64,000 bases of DNA from Pseudomonadota bacterium (lineage in GTDB: Bacteria > Pseudomonadota > Alphaproteobacteria > Rhizobiales > Xanthobacteraceae). The notes below the pieces were generated by a model. It had not been told where the DNA came from, made no database searches, and saw only the letters and a program-made list of their open reading frames with translations. The position numbers and the translations under genes were made by a program. Positions 1 to 8,338 of this stretch are shown in pieces; the first letter of the stretch is position 1, and each line of letters starts with the position of its first letter. The DNA is taken from contig JAEXYA010000055.1 of the NCBI GenBank assembly GCA_023451825.1, forward strand, positions 62,001-126,000, in the 5' to 3' direction.

Positions 1-1061
1 AAGGCGCCGAGCGATCCGGCGAATGGCGACAATCCCTCGATGGCCGTCTTGACCTTTTCGGGATCATCGATCGTGCCGGCCTTTTCGATGCCGGCAAACA
101 GGATGCGCGCCGCGTCGTAGAAGAGGATCACGAAATCGCTCGGCTCGTTCTTCTGATAGCTCGCATAGGCGGTCTTCAGCCGCGCCCAGACCTGGCTGTC
201 CGGATCGGCCAGCAATGTGCCCACGATGCCTTCGGCATTCTCCGCGCCCGCTGTGCGGACGATTTCCGCAACGTCGAAGCCACCGAATTTCGTGAACGGC
301 CCGGTGAAGCCGGATTCACGCGCCTGCCTCACGACCAGACCGGCAGTCGCCGGCGGCACCGTGTCGAGCTCGATACTGTCTGGCTTCGTCGCTAGAATTT
401 TGGTGAGCAGCGCGCGGAAATCGGTCTGCTGCCGTTCGAAGAACTCGGCCGCCGTCACCGTATAGCCGGCCTTGGCATAGACATCCTTCTGCACCTGCTG
501 GCTGGTCCAGCCGGTTTCGTCATTCGGCGCCAGCGTCGCGACGCGCTTGATCTCCGGCTTCGTCGCCTTCAACCACTCGACGGACTTCGGCAGGAATTCG
601 CGCGTCGTCGACGAGATGCGGAAGACATGCTGCGCATCCTGGAACACGGTGGGCGACCACGAATTCGGGAACAGGAAGACCTTGCGGCTCTCGGTGACCG
701 GCTTGATGGCCGACAGCGACACCGATGCGATCGGGCCGAGAATGAAACGCACGCCGTCGCGATCGATCAACCGGTTAATCGCCGTCACGGCATTCGCGGC
801 CTTGTACTGATCGTCATAGGCGACGATCTCGATCTGCAGTTTCTTGTCGCCAACATTCAGTCCGCCGCGATCATTGATCTCCTTCGCCGCGATGCGCGCG
901 CCGCCATCAATCGCAAGTCCCCATGTCGCCCCCGGTCCCGTGAGCGTCGACAACACGCCGATCTTCAGCACCGCGGCGTCGGCGCTAGCCGCCGTGTTGA
1001 ACGCGGTGGTGGCAAGCAGCCCGGCCATGAGCGCGCGGCGATCGAGTTCGAAACGAGACAC
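1..1061 (-). CDS. Branched-chain amino acid-type ABC transporter substrate-binding protein (3' end cut by window)
   Basis: Periplasmic binding protein of the LivK/Peripla_BP_6 family, which delivers a small solute (amino acid, amide or urea-like in characterised members) to a Liv-type permease. The reading frame on the minus strand is open from a GTG at 1061 to the window edge, about 353 codons. A GGGGAG ribosome site lies 7 nt before the GTG. The N-terminus is a signal peptide with arginines followed by LMAGLLATTAFNTAASA. The mature part begins VLKIGVLSTLTGPGATWG, the usual family opening, and GPIASVSLSAI and IVAYDDQYKA follow. The C-terminus and any permease partners lie beyond the left edge. 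It is divergent from the dienelactone hydrolase gene. The family is sure, the ligand is not known. Confidence 0.9.
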   Translation of the reverse strand, partial: MSRFELDRRALMAGLLATTAFNTAASADAAVLKIGVLSTLTGPGATWGLAIDGGARIAAKEINDRGGLNVGDKKLQIEIVAYDDQYKAANAVTAINRLIDRDGVRFILGPIASVSLSAIKPVTESRKVFLFPNSWSPTVFQDAQHVFRISSTTREFLPKSVEWLKATKPEIKRVATLAPNDETGWTSQQVQKDVYAKAGYTVTAAEFFERQQTDFRALLTKILATKPDSIELDTVPPATAGLVVRQARESGFTGPFTKFGGFDVAEIVRTAGAENAEGIVGTLLADPDSQVWARLKTAYASYQKNEPSDFVILFYDAARILFAGIEKAGTIDDPEKVKTAIEGLSPFAGSLGA

Positions 1062-1122
1062 CTGAAACTCCCCTGATGAATTCACGATTTACATCTCGTG
1101 ATTTTCCATCAATGGTGTCAAG

Positions 1123-1138
1123 TCATTGATATCAATGA
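1123..1138. promoter_or_regulatory. 16-bp perfect palindrome in divergent promoter region
   Basis: TCATTGATATCAATGA is a perfect 16-bp palindrome midway between the divergent starts at 1061 (minus) and 1182 (plus). Its position fits an operator for a dimeric regulator controlling one or both genes. No regulator can be named from the sequence. Confidence 0.5.
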
Positions 1139-1181
1139 AGAAAAATGACCTAAAAAACCTTTGTCGCAAAGGAGATCAAGT

Positions 1182-1889
1182 TTGAGCAATACAGCCTTCG
1201 TGCAAATTCCTGCTCGCACGGGCGAGTCATTCGAAGCCTATGAGGTCACCCCCGACCGCCCGAACGGCATCGGCCTCGTCATTCTTCCCGAAGTCTACAA
1301 CGTGAATCACTGGGTGCGCGGCGTCGCCGACAGCTACGCGGCGGACGGCTACACCGTCGTCGTGCCGGACCTGTTCTGGCGACAACAACCTGGCGTGTAT
1401 CTCGATTACGACCAGCCCGATCGTGCGCGCGCGCAAGGAGAGGACGTCGATGTCGATGGCGTAGTCAGCGATGTCGGGCAATCGGCCGCATGGCTAAGAG
1501 ACCGATTGGGCACAGATGCCAGGATCGGCGTGATCGGCTTCTGTCTCGGCGGGCGCCTCGCGGCGCTGGCCGGTGTTCGCGAGCAGGTCGATGCCGTCAT
1601 CGGCTATTATGCGGTCAAGCTGGATCAGCATCTCGAAGAACTCGGTCGATTGGCGAAACCCACTTTGCTGCATTTCGGCGAAACCGATCCATGGGTGCCG
1701 CAGCAGACCAAGGATTCGGTCGGCGCATTGCTCGCCGGGCGACCGAATGTCGCGATCCATATCTATGCGGATACCGGCCACGGCTTCGCGCGCACCGGCT
1801 ACCCACCTTACAATGCGGATGCGACTGCCGAAGCGCGTCAGCGAACCAATGCATTGCTCGCAACCCTGGCGAAGCCCACAGCCAGCTAA
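1182..1889 (+). CDS. Dienelactone hydrolase family protein
   Basis: Cytoplasmic alpha/beta hydrolase of the dienelactone hydrolase (carboxymethylenebutenolidase) family, 235 residues, a normal length. The expected catalytic residues are present: Glu37 in LPEVYN, nucleophile Cys121 in GFCLGG, Asp169 in ETDPWVP and His200 in GHGF. I chose the TTG at 1182 because AAAGGAG ends 7 nt upstream; an in-frame TTG at 1161 would place that site inside the gene. In characterised bacteria the family opens lactones from aromatic ring cleavage, but many members act on other esters, so the substrate here is unknown. Its neighbour downstream is a MetQ-like binding protein gene. Confidence 0.88.
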   Translation: MSNTAFVQIPARTGESFEAYEVTPDRPNGIGLVILPEVYNVNHWVRGVADSYAADGYTVVVPDLFWRQQPGVYLDYDQPDRARAQGEDVDVDGVVSDVGQSAAWLRDRLGTDARIGVIGFCLGGRLAALAGVREQVDAVIGYYAVKLDQHLEELGRLAKPTLLHFGETDPWVPQQTKDSVGALLAGRPNVAIHIYADTGHGFARTGYPPYNADATAEARQRTNALLATLAKPTAS

Positions 1890-1894
1890 CGCCG

Positions 1895-1958
1895 TTTTCT
1901 CGCAGCGAAGAACTATCTCCGCAAAACTTCGCTGCGAGAACACTATTTTGCGAGAAAA
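1895..1958. repeat. Inverted-repeat cluster after dienelactone hydrolase gene
   Basis: A perfect 14-bp inverted repeat (TTCTCGCAGCGAAG at 1897-1910, its complement at 1927-1940) has a 16-nt loop. A third element, TGCGAGAAAA at 1949-1958, is complementary to TTTTCTCGCA at 1895-1904, so two alternative stems compete for the same 5' arm. There is no run of T after either stem. It may be a factor-dependent terminator, a processing site, or an attenuator-like switch before the MetQ gene. Confidence 0.45.
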
Positions 1959-2091
1959 TATCCGGCCTTTGCAGGCATGCCGGCGGACTGCGTTTGGCCT
2001 TTCAGCCGCGCTCAAAAAACGAAATCGCTCTCATCGCTTTCGGAACGCGCATCGCTACACTTTCCCCATCACAATGGGGAGATCAATTCAC
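1959..2091 (+). promoter_or_regulatory. Leader of MetQ gene with ribosome-site hairpin
   Basis: TCCCCAT (2063-2069) can pair with ATGGGGA (2074-2080) across a 4-nt loop. The 3' arm contains the GGGGAG ribosome site of the gene starting at 2092, so the stem would mask translation initiation. I compared it with the SAM-II riboswitch expected before methionine genes in this class and did not see its conserved bases. Confidence 0.35.
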
Positions 2092-2892
2092 ATGACGCAT
2101 CGACTGTCTCGCTTCATTCAGGCCGGCGCGATACTACTCGCTTTGAGTGGTGTCGCTGCAGCCGACCAGCCGCTGAAGATCGCAGCCAGCGCCGGCCCGG
2201 TCGGGCAGCTGATTTCCTTCGCTGCCAATCTCGCCAAGGAGAAAGGCATCGACGTCAAGACGATCGAGATCACCGACTGGATCGTGATCAACGAGACCGT
2301 GCAGAACGGGGACGCCGATGCCAACTTTTTCCAGCACAGCACCTATCTCGCCATTCAGAACAAAACGCGCGGCTTCACCCTCGCCCAGGCCGACAAGGTC
2401 GGCGTGATCGCGCCGGTCGGGCTGTTCTCGAAGAAGATCAAGAGCCTGAACGACATCAAATCCGGCGACAGCGTCGCCATCCCGAACGAACCACTGAACG
2501 GTGCGCGCGGCTTGATCCTGCTGGAGCGTGCCGGCCTCATCAAGCTGACGCCCGGCAAGGGTTTCTCTGTGTCGAAGTTCGACATCATTGAGAACCCGAA
2601 AAACCTGAAGATCGTCGAACTCGATCCCGCTCAGACCTATCGGTCACTCGACGACGTGACGCTGGGCTTGGTCAATATTACCTATCTGATCCCTGCGGGC
2701 GGCGATCCGAAATCGGCATTGATCATCGACCGGACGATCGATGACGGGCTGGTGCTGCGCTTCACCGCCCGGGCCGACAAGAAGGACGATCCGCGCCTGG
2801 CTGCCTTCATCAAGGTGTTCAAGTCGCCGGAGGTGAAGCGCTTCATCGAAGAAAAACTGCCAGCCTTCATTCCGGCAGGGTTTGACAGCTAG
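2092..2892 (+). CDS. MetQ/NlpA-family ABC substrate-binding protein
   Basis: Periplasmic binding protein of the NlpA/MetQ family (D-/L-methionine and related sulfur compounds in characterised members), 266 residues. Residues 1-23 form a signal peptide ending GVAAA; no lipobox cysteine is present, so it is probably soluble rather than a lipoprotein. Family hallmarks are KIAASAGPVGQL, EITDWIVINETV, DADANFFQHSTYL, IPNEPLNGARGL and DIIENPKNLKIVELDPAQ. The ATG at 2092 has GGGGAG 10 nt upstream. No metN or metI partner lies beside it, and a paralogue sits at 19559-20368, so both may use a shared or distant membrane complex. Placement in a sulfur region supports an organosulfur ligand, but this is inference. 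Confidence 0.88.
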   Translation: MTHRLSRFIQAGAILLALSGVAAADQPLKIAASAGPVGQLISFAANLAKEKGIDVKTIEITDWIVINETVQNGDADANFFQHSTYLAIQNKTRGFTLAQADKVGVIAPVGLFSKKIKSLNDIKSGDSVAIPNEPLNGARGLILLERAGLIKLTPGKGFSVSKFDIIENPKNLKIVELDPAQTYRSLDDVTLGLVNITYLIPAGGDPKSALIIDRTIDDGLVLRFTARADKKDDPRLAAFIKVFKSPEVKRFIEEKLPAFIPAGFDS

Positions 2893-3235
2893 CAGGTCAC
2901 AGGCAGACGGCGGGCTGTAGGCGCCTTGCGCGACTGGCCTTCCGTCTGCCGCCCTTCGCAAAGAATGATCGGCGCGCCTGGCCGCCGAATATGGATAGCC
3001 ATTTCATTGACCGGAACGGCCATTCCGACGACATTCGAACCGACAACCCGTGCTCAGAGGCACCCGCATGACCGCGATTGGCAGAACAGAAGTGAGTGAG
3101 TTGCGCAGGAGCGTGACGCGCCGCTGCGTGTCTGCGCCCACCGGCGCGTGTTGTTGATCCCAGCTGGACGTCGATTTTCATTTCATGACATCGCAATTCT
3201 TGGATGGGATCGCTGCCATGCAGCGACAGATACAC
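2893..3235. other. Intergenic stretch without a supported gene
   Basis: No ORF with convincing coding character is visible on either strand. It contains the 13-mer CCATTTCATTGAC (3000-3012), which recurs upstream of the second MetQ gene at 19454-19466. A 13-mer match between two places in 64 kb is expected by chance, so this is only noted. Confidence 0.4.
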
Positions 3236-3433
3236 ATGCCACACGCCTATATTATCGAAATCGCAAACCAGACAGCGGGGATCGTCGTCGCCGAAGAGCG
3301 CGGCTTCCGCTTCTTCTCCTCGGAGACGGCCTTCGACTCCCTCGAAGGGTCTCATTTTGCATCGGCGCGCGCTGCTGAACGCGCTGCACGCGCGCTCCTC
3401 GACACGCGCCATGCACATCTGCGGGCTGCCTGA
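3236..3433 (+). CDS. Small conserved hypothetical protein
   Basis: A 65-residue protein if the ATG at 3236 is used; upstream in-frame ATGs at 3185 and 3218 are also possible and none has a strong ribosome site. The sequence HAYIIEIANQTAGIVV, RGFRFFSSE and a C-terminal helix with ASARAAERAARALL resembles small bradyrhizobial proteins of unknown role that begin with an AYxIEI strand. It has no signal peptide or membrane segment. It precedes the LLM monooxygenase gene by 85 nt and might be cotranscribed. Function unknown. Confidence 0.6.
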   Translation: MPHAYIIEIANQTAGIVVAEERGFRFFSSETAFDSLEGSHFASARAAERAARALLDTRHAHLRAA

Positions 3434-3518
3434 GAAATGCCATTGGAGGCGTGCATGAACCGTCGTGGGACGCCTCGGCGGTCATCCACGCCGCCCTGCA
3501 AAAGCACTGGAGATCACC

Positions 3519-4601
3519 TTGAGCGATCAGTCGGAATTCCTCTGGTACATCCCGAATGACGTCAAGGCCGGCCATCGCGGCGATACCTCCGATCCGAACC
3601 ACAACAGCATCGCGACGCTCACCGACCAGGCCCAGGCGCTCGAGCGCCATGGCTGGCGTGGCGCGCTGATCGGCACCGGCTGGGGACGACCGGATACGTT
3701 TACGGTTGCCGCAGCCCTGGCGGCGCGCACGGAGACATTCGAGCCGCTGATCGCTATCCGCCCCGGCTATTGGCGACCGGCGCATTTCGCCTCAGCTGCG
3801 GCTACACTCGACCAACTCACCGGCGGTCGTGTCCGCGTCAATATCGTCACCGGGACCGACAACCTCGCGGCTTACGGCGACGGTGAAGCCGATCCGATCC
3901 ATCGTTATGCCCGGACCAAGGAGTTCATGCGTCTGGTCCGGCGCCTCTGGACGCAGGAAGACGTCACGTTTGCCGGTGAGCATTTTCGTGTCGCGAACTC
4001 GACAGCCGCCCCGCGAATTTCCCCACGCGGCGAACGCCGGCATCCCAAGCTTTATTTTGGCGGGGCATCGGAAGCCGCCGAGCGCGTCGCCGCCACCGAA
4101 GCGGATGTGCAGCTGTTCTGGGGAGAGCCGCTGGCCGATGTGGAGCAACGTATCGCGCGGCTAACAGATCTCAGCCGGCGCCTCGATCGCGATCTCGCTC
4201 CGCTGGAATTCGGCCTGCGCATCACCACCGTCGTGCGCGAGACATCGCGCGAAGCCTGGGCTGTCGCCGAGGCCAAGGTTGCCGAGATGGCCAGCAAGGC
4301 GGGCGCCGGCTGGAACGATCACGGCCCACCCATCGCTGTCGGTCAGCGCCGCCTGCTCGACCTGCAATCGCGCGGCGATGTCCTCGACGACAATCTCTAC
4401 ACCGCCCCCGGAAAATACGGCGCCGCCGGAGCCGGCACCACATGGCTGGTCGGATCGGCCGACGAAGTCGCGGCATCCCTGCAGAAATATCGCGCGCTGG
4501 GAATCCGGACATTCATCCTGTCAGACACGCCTTATCTCGCGGAGATCGAGCGACAGGGTCGGATTCTCCTCCCCCTGCTCCGCGATCCATCCACGAGATA
4601 G
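3519..4601 (+). CDS. LLM-class flavin monooxygenase, alkanesulfonate monooxygenase-like
   Basis: FMNH2-dependent monooxygenase of the bacterial luciferase-like (LLM) class, 360 residues, close in size to SsuD (about 380), which cleaves alkanesulfonates to aldehyde and sulfite. The opening SEFLWYIPNDVKAGHRGD is followed by NHNSIATLTDQAQALERHGW. FEPLIAIRPGYWRPAHFASAAATLDQLTGGRV and NIVTGTDNLAAYGDG are typical of the SsuD group. KLYFGGASEAAERVAA and VGSADEVAASLQKYRALGI are FMN-binding barrel signatures. The TTG at 3519 is preceded by TGGAGA at 6 nt and begins where family members begin. No dedicated flavin reductase (SsuE) gene is in the window. Exact sulfonate or other substrate unknown. Confidence 0.88.
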   Translation: MSDQSEFLWYIPNDVKAGHRGDTSDPNHNSIATLTDQAQALERHGWRGALIGTGWGRPDTFTVAAALAARTETFEPLIAIRPGYWRPAHFASAAATLDQLTGGRVRVNIVTGTDNLAAYGDGEADPIHRYARTKEFMRLVRRLWTQEDVTFAGEHFRVANSTAAPRISPRGERRHPKLYFGGASEAAERVAATEADVQLFWGEPLADVEQRIARLTDLSRRLDRDLAPLEFGLRITTVVRETSREAWAVAEAKVAEMASKAGAGWNDHGPPIAVGQRRLLDLQSRGDVLDDNLYTAPGKYGAAGAGTTWLVGSADEVAASLQKYRALGIRTFILSDTPYLAEIERQGRILLPLLRDPSTR

Positions 4602-4655
4602 CTCTCCTCATCCTGTACACGCGAATGTCCGGCAAGCATGTCGGACCAATGCACA

Positions 4656-6542
4656 CTACAGCATGATTCCCGTGAGCCTGAGCATCAGCTCAACTCTCTC
4701 AGCTGATGCCGCGACGTCAGATCCCGATGTATCGATGTCCAGCTCGACATCCCGCGGGGGCTGGTAGTCGCCGGTGATGCCGGTAAAGCCCTGGATCTCA
4801 CCGGCGCGCGCCTTGGCATAATGCCCCTTGGGATCGCGACTTTCGCAGACATCGCTCGGCGTTGATACGTAGATTTCGCGAAAATTCTCGCGCGCGATGC
4901 GGCGGGCTTCGGCGCGGTCCTTGAGGAAAGGCGACACCGCCGCGACGATAGCGATGTGGCCGTTCTGGGCTAGATGATTGGCGACCTCAGCGAGGCGACG
5001 CACATTTTCGCGGCGATCCTCCGGAGCGAAGCCGAGATCGCCGTTAAGTCCGGCACGCATGGTGTCGCCATCAAGCAGGATCGGCGAACCGCCGCTGCGG
5101 AACAGACGCTGCTCCAGCGCAACTGCCAGCGTGGACTTGCCGGAGCCCGGCAAGCCCGTGAACCAGACCACCGCGCCGCGATGATGGAAACGATCGGCGC
5201 GCTCCTTGGCGGCGAGATCGGACGCGACCGGGACGATGTTGATCGGCTGCACGCGCTCGTCGGCTTGCACGGACAAGATCAGGCCGCCGCCGGCGATCCG
5301 CCCATTGACTTCGATCACCAGCCGCCCTGTCGGCGGACTATCCGCGTAAATATCGGCGGCCACGGGATGCGCGAGCATTAAATCAACTTCGCCGACATGA
5401 TTGCACGCAATTGCCTGCCCCGCGGTCGCGGCGAGATCGCCGGGATCGACGGCTTTCTCGATGCTATCGACCACGGCCCGCACTTGCCGCGCACCGATCC
5501 GCACCACAATGGAGGCACGCGCAGTCAACGGCTGATTATGCAGCCAGAACAATCGCGTGCGCAGCCGCTTGACGCTCACTCGTGCTGCTTCCGCATGCGC
5601 GATGACATCGCCGCGCTCGATGAACAGTTCGCGATCGAGCGTGATGCCGACGGAGTGCCCTGCCGCGATCGTCTCCGGTGCCGATGTGACCGACCAACCT
5701 TCGATCGACTTGATCCGCGCCTTCTTGCCAGCTGGCATCACCACGATATCGTCGCCGACGGTCAAATGCCCCGCCTCGATGCGACCGGCGACAATGCGCC
5801 TGTCGTCGAATTTGTAGATCGCCTGCACCGGCAGACGCAGCGGCCGGTCATCGAGCGGGCGCGCTGTCTCGAATTGCTCGAAGGCGGTGATCACCGTCGG
5901 CCCGCGATACCAGGCCGCGCGCGCGGTGAACTCCGCAACGCCGTCGCCATCGCGCGCCGAAATCGGAACGACCGCCAGCGGTACCACCCCTAGCCCTGTG
6001 AGATGGCCCGATATCTCGTCGCGGATCGCATTGAACCTGGTCTCGTCAAAGCCGACCTTGTCCATCTTGTTGACCACCACGGCGACCTGCTTCACCCCAA
6101 GCAGATGCAGCAGATAGCCGTGGCGCCGCGTCTGATCGCGCACGCCTTCGAGCGCATCGATGATCAGCACGGCGCCATCGGCCTGTGCGGCACCGGTGAT
6201 CATGTTGCGCAGGAATTCGGCGTGGCCCGGCGCGTCGATCAGGACAACGTCGCGGCTTTTAGTGCGAAAGCGGATCTGCGTGGTGTCGATGGTGATGCCC
6301 TGGTCGCGCTCGGTCTGCAGCGCATCGAGCAGGAACGACCATTCGAATGGCATGCCGCGCCGCGCGCTGGCGGCCTTGAGCGCTGCGAGTTTGCCATCCG
6401 GCAGGCTGCCGGTCTCATGCAGTAAGCGGCCGACCAGAGTCGATTTTCCGTGATCGACATGGCCGACGATGACAACGCGCAATTGCGGGCGCCGTGGCCC
6501 GGGAAGCGAGGCGGATGCGGAAAGGTCTGCGGACACGGTCAT
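4656..6542 (-). CDS. cysNC: Bifunctional sulfate adenylyltransferase large subunit / APS kinase
   Basis: Fusion of CysN (GTPase subunit of ATP sulfurylase) and CysC (adenylylsulfate kinase), as in rhizobial NodQ/CysNC; 628 residues. The CysN part has the GTPase motifs GHVDHGKS (residues 27-34), DAPGHAEF and NKMDKVG. The CysC part begins after about residue 440 with the P-loop GLPGSGKST, then [15 protein letters not shown] and [17 protein letters not shown]. With CysD it makes APS from sulfate and ATP, then PAPS. The ATG at 6542 lies 10 nt after the cysD stop, so the two form one operon. A longer N-terminal reading to 6602 would overlap cysD and lacks family similarity. The order cysD-cysNC is standard. 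Confidence 0.96.
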   Translation of the reverse strand: MTVSADLSASASLPGPRRPQLRVVIVGHVDHGKSTLVGRLLHETGSLPDGKLAALKAASARRGMPFEWSFLLDALQTERDQGITIDTTQIRFRTKSRDVVLIDAPGHAEFLRNMITGAAQADGAVLIIDALEGVRDQTRRHGYLLHLLGVKQVAVVVNKMDKVGFDETRFNAIRDEISGHLTGLGVVPLAVVPISARDGDGVAEFTARAAWYRGPTVITAFEQFETARPLDDRPLRLPVQAIYKFDDRRIVAGRIEAGHLTVGDDIVVMPAGKKARIKSIEGWSVTSAPETIAAGHSVGITLDRELFIERGDVIAHAEAARVSVKRLRTRLFWLHNQPLTARASIVVRIGARQVRAVVDSIEKAVDPGDLAATAGQAIACNHVGEVDLMLAHPVAADIYADSPPTGRLVIEVNGRIAGGGLILSVQADERVQPINIVPVASDLAAKERADRFHHRGAVVWFTGLPGSGKSTLAVALEQRLFRSGGSPILLDGDTMRAGLNGDLGFAPEDRRENVRRLAEVANHLAQNGHIAIVAAVSPFLKDRAEARRIARENFREIYVSTPSDVCESRDPKGHYAKARAGEIQGFTGITGDYQPPRDVELDIDTSGSDVAASAERVELMLRLTGIML

Positions 6543-6552
6543 GGAACTGCTC

Positions 6553-7392
6553 TTACAGATAGCCGGCGGCGCGCAGCCGCTCGAATGCGTCTTCGGTTTC
6601 ATGATCGAGTGCGCGACCCGCGCGCTCCGGCACCTTGCTGTCCTCCAGCTCGATCAGGATTTCGGCAATGGTCTTCGCAGACGACGCAACGGGATGCGTG
6701 ATGTCGGCATCGCCGAGCGAGCGATAGCGCTTGCCGTCGCGCGCAAGATAGAGCGGGATGATCGGGATGTTTTCGCGCTGGGTGTAGGCCCAGATATCCG
6801 CCTCGGTCCAATGCAGGATCGGATGCACGCGCAGATGCGCGCCCGGCGGCGGCGATGCGTTGAACTGATCCCAGAATTCCGGCGGCTGATCGCGCACGTC
6901 CCAGCCGCCTTCGACATCGCGTGGCGAGAACACGCGCTCCTTGGCGCGCGTCGCCTCCTCGTCGCGGCGAATGCCCGCGATCAGGCCGTCGAATCCGTAT
7001 TTGGCCAGCGCGAGCTTCAAGCCTTCGGTTTTTCGCGCGGCCGAGCGTGCCGCGGGCGGCAGGGTCGGATCGACGGCGTCGATAGGCGGGCACTGTTCGA
7101 TGCGCAGATCGAGCCCCCACTCTTTCGCGTAGCGATCGCGAAACGCATACATCTCCGGAAACTTCTTGCCGGTGTCCACATGCAGCGCGGGAAACGGCAC
7201 GTGGCCGAAGAAGGCTTTTCGCGCCAGCCAGATCATCACATTGGAATCCTTGCCGAGCGACCAGAGCAAGGCGACCTTGTTCAGCCGGGCAAAGGCTTCG
7301 CGCAAAATGTAGATGCTCCGCGCCTCCAGCTCATCGAGATGACTCATCGTCGGAGCGGCAGTGGCGGGACGGTCGAGAACGGAGGAATCCAT
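6553..7392 (-). CDS. cysD: Sulfate adenylyltransferase subunit 2
   Basis: Small catalytic subunit of ATP sulfurylase (PAPS reductase-like PP-loop fold), partner of CysN in making APS from ATP and sulfate. About 279 residues from the ATG at 7392. Diagnostic stretches are [17 protein letters not shown], the PP-loop region [51 protein letters not shown] and [19 protein letters not shown]. The start is uncertain: ATGs exist at 7458, 7392 and at MSHLDELE (7347), and none has a strong ribosome site. The last would give the most typical N-terminus. It leads the cysD-cysNC operon, divergent from cysH. Confidence 0.95.
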   Translation of the reverse strand: MDSSVLDRPATAAPTMSHLDELEARSIYILREAFARLNKVALLWSLGKDSNVMIWLARKAFFGHVPFPALHVDTGKKFPEMYAFRDRYAKEWGLDLRIEQCPPIDAVDPTLPPAARSAARKTEGLKLALAKYGFDGLIAGIRRDEEATRAKERVFSPRDVEGGWDVRDQPPEFWDQFNASPPPGAHLRVHPILHWTEADIWAYTQRENIPIIPLYLARDGKRYRSLGDADITHPVASSAKTIAEILIELEDSKVPERAGRALDHETEDAFERLRAAGYL

Positions 7393-7591
7393 GGCAAAAT
7401 CCGCGAGGTCTTTCGCCTCAAATCGAACGAAAGACGGACACGCAGAAATTGCGTCCATAGAATCGAGGGATTGGAGGAGGAAATTTCATTCCAACGAATT
7501 CAAAAAGAAGGAATATTTCTCTCTTTCTGACTCTATTTGTATGAGTATATAGAATCTCGTTCTCGTCAAGCCACTCCCTCGTGATGACAGC
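7393..7591. promoter_or_regulatory. Divergent cysD / cysH promoter region
   Basis: An AT-rich 199-bp stretch separates the divergent cysD and cysH genes and must carry both promoters. It includes the A/T-rich run around 7497-7555 with TATTTGTATGAGTATATAG, unlike the GC-rich surroundings. A sulfur-starvation regulator (CysB- or CysR-like) would be expected to act here; no consensus can be asserted by eye. Confidence 0.5.
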
Positions 7592-8290
7592 ATGTCAGAC
7601 ATCGCGCGCGCTCTGCAAGCCACAGAACTGAACGACCGGCTGCAGGACGCATCGCCCGCCGACGTGATCTCCGCAGCGCGCGATGCCGTCGGTCGCGACA
7701 GGCTCGCCGTTGTCTCATCCTTCGGGACGCAGTCCGGCGCGCTGCTCAAGATCGTTGCTGACGTCGATCCAGACATCCCGGTGATCTTCATCGACACCGG
7801 ATGGATGTTCGCGGAGACATTGCAGTATCGCGACGCATTGGTGGATCAGCTCGGCTTGCGCGATGTGCGATCGGTGCTTCCGCAGGCAACCGCGCTCGCA
7901 AGCCTCGATCGTGATGCGGAGCTATGGTCTACAGATCCCGATGCATGCTGCCAGTTGCGCAAGGTCGAACCGCTCAGCGCTGCCATGGCTGCATTCGATG
8001 CATCCATCAACGGACGCAAGCGCTTTCAGGCCGCAACGCGCGCCGATATCCCGATCGTTGAACTCGACGGCGACCAACTCAAATTCAATCCGTTCGCGCA
8101 AATGAGCCTGCGCGACATCGAACTGATCTATGCGACGGCCAGTCTCCCGCAGCATCCGTTGGTGGCTGCGGGCTTCTCGTCGATCGGCTGCATGCCCTGT
8201 ACGTCACGAACGCTGCCAGGCGAGGATCCGCGCGCAGGCCGCTGGCGCGGCCGGGCGAAGACGGAATGCGGCATCCATCAAAGAACCTGA
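7592..8290 (+). CDS. cysH: Assimilatory adenylylsulfate (APS) reductase
   Basis: Thioredoxin-dependent reductase that converts APS to sulfite, 232 residues. The PP-loop region reads VVSSFGTQSGALLKIV. It has the cysteine pairs Cys119-Cys120 (DACCQLRK) and Cys200/Cys203 (GCMPCTS) that bind a [4Fe-4S] cluster, and the catalytic ECGIH with Cys226 near the C-terminus. These Fe-S cysteines mark the APS-reducing type rather than the PAPS-reducing enterobacterial type. The start ATG at 7592 gives MSDIARALQ. It is divergent from cysD-cysNC and convergent with the CmcJ-like gene. Confidence 0.95.
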   Translation: MSDIARALQATELNDRLQDASPADVISAARDAVGRDRLAVVSSFGTQSGALLKIVADVDPDIPVIFIDTGWMFAETLQYRDALVDQLGLRDVRSVLPQATALASLDRDAELWSTDPDACCQLRKVEPLSAAMAAFDASINGRKRFQAATRADIPIVELDGDQLKFNPFAQMSLRDIELIYATASLPQHPLVAAGFSSIGCMPCTSRTLPGEDPRAGRWRGRAKTECGIHQRT

Positions 8291-8317
8291 TCGTCTTCGG
8301 GCAAACTGACTCCTGCC

Positions 8318-8334
8318 TGCGCGGCGACCGCGCA
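8318..8334. terminator. Hairpin between convergent genes
   Basis: TGCGCGG (8318-8324) and CCGCGCA (8328-8334) form a 7-bp perfect stem with a CGA loop, between the cysH stop at 8290 and the convergent gene ending at 8339. There is no U-tract, so it is only a possible bidirectional terminator. Confidence 0.35.
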
Positions 8335-8338
8335 TCCA

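Noticed and set aside
1959..2091. SAM-II riboswitch upstream of the first MetQ gene
   Set aside because: Conserved bases of the motif are not recognisable; only a simple hairpin over the ribosome site is seen.
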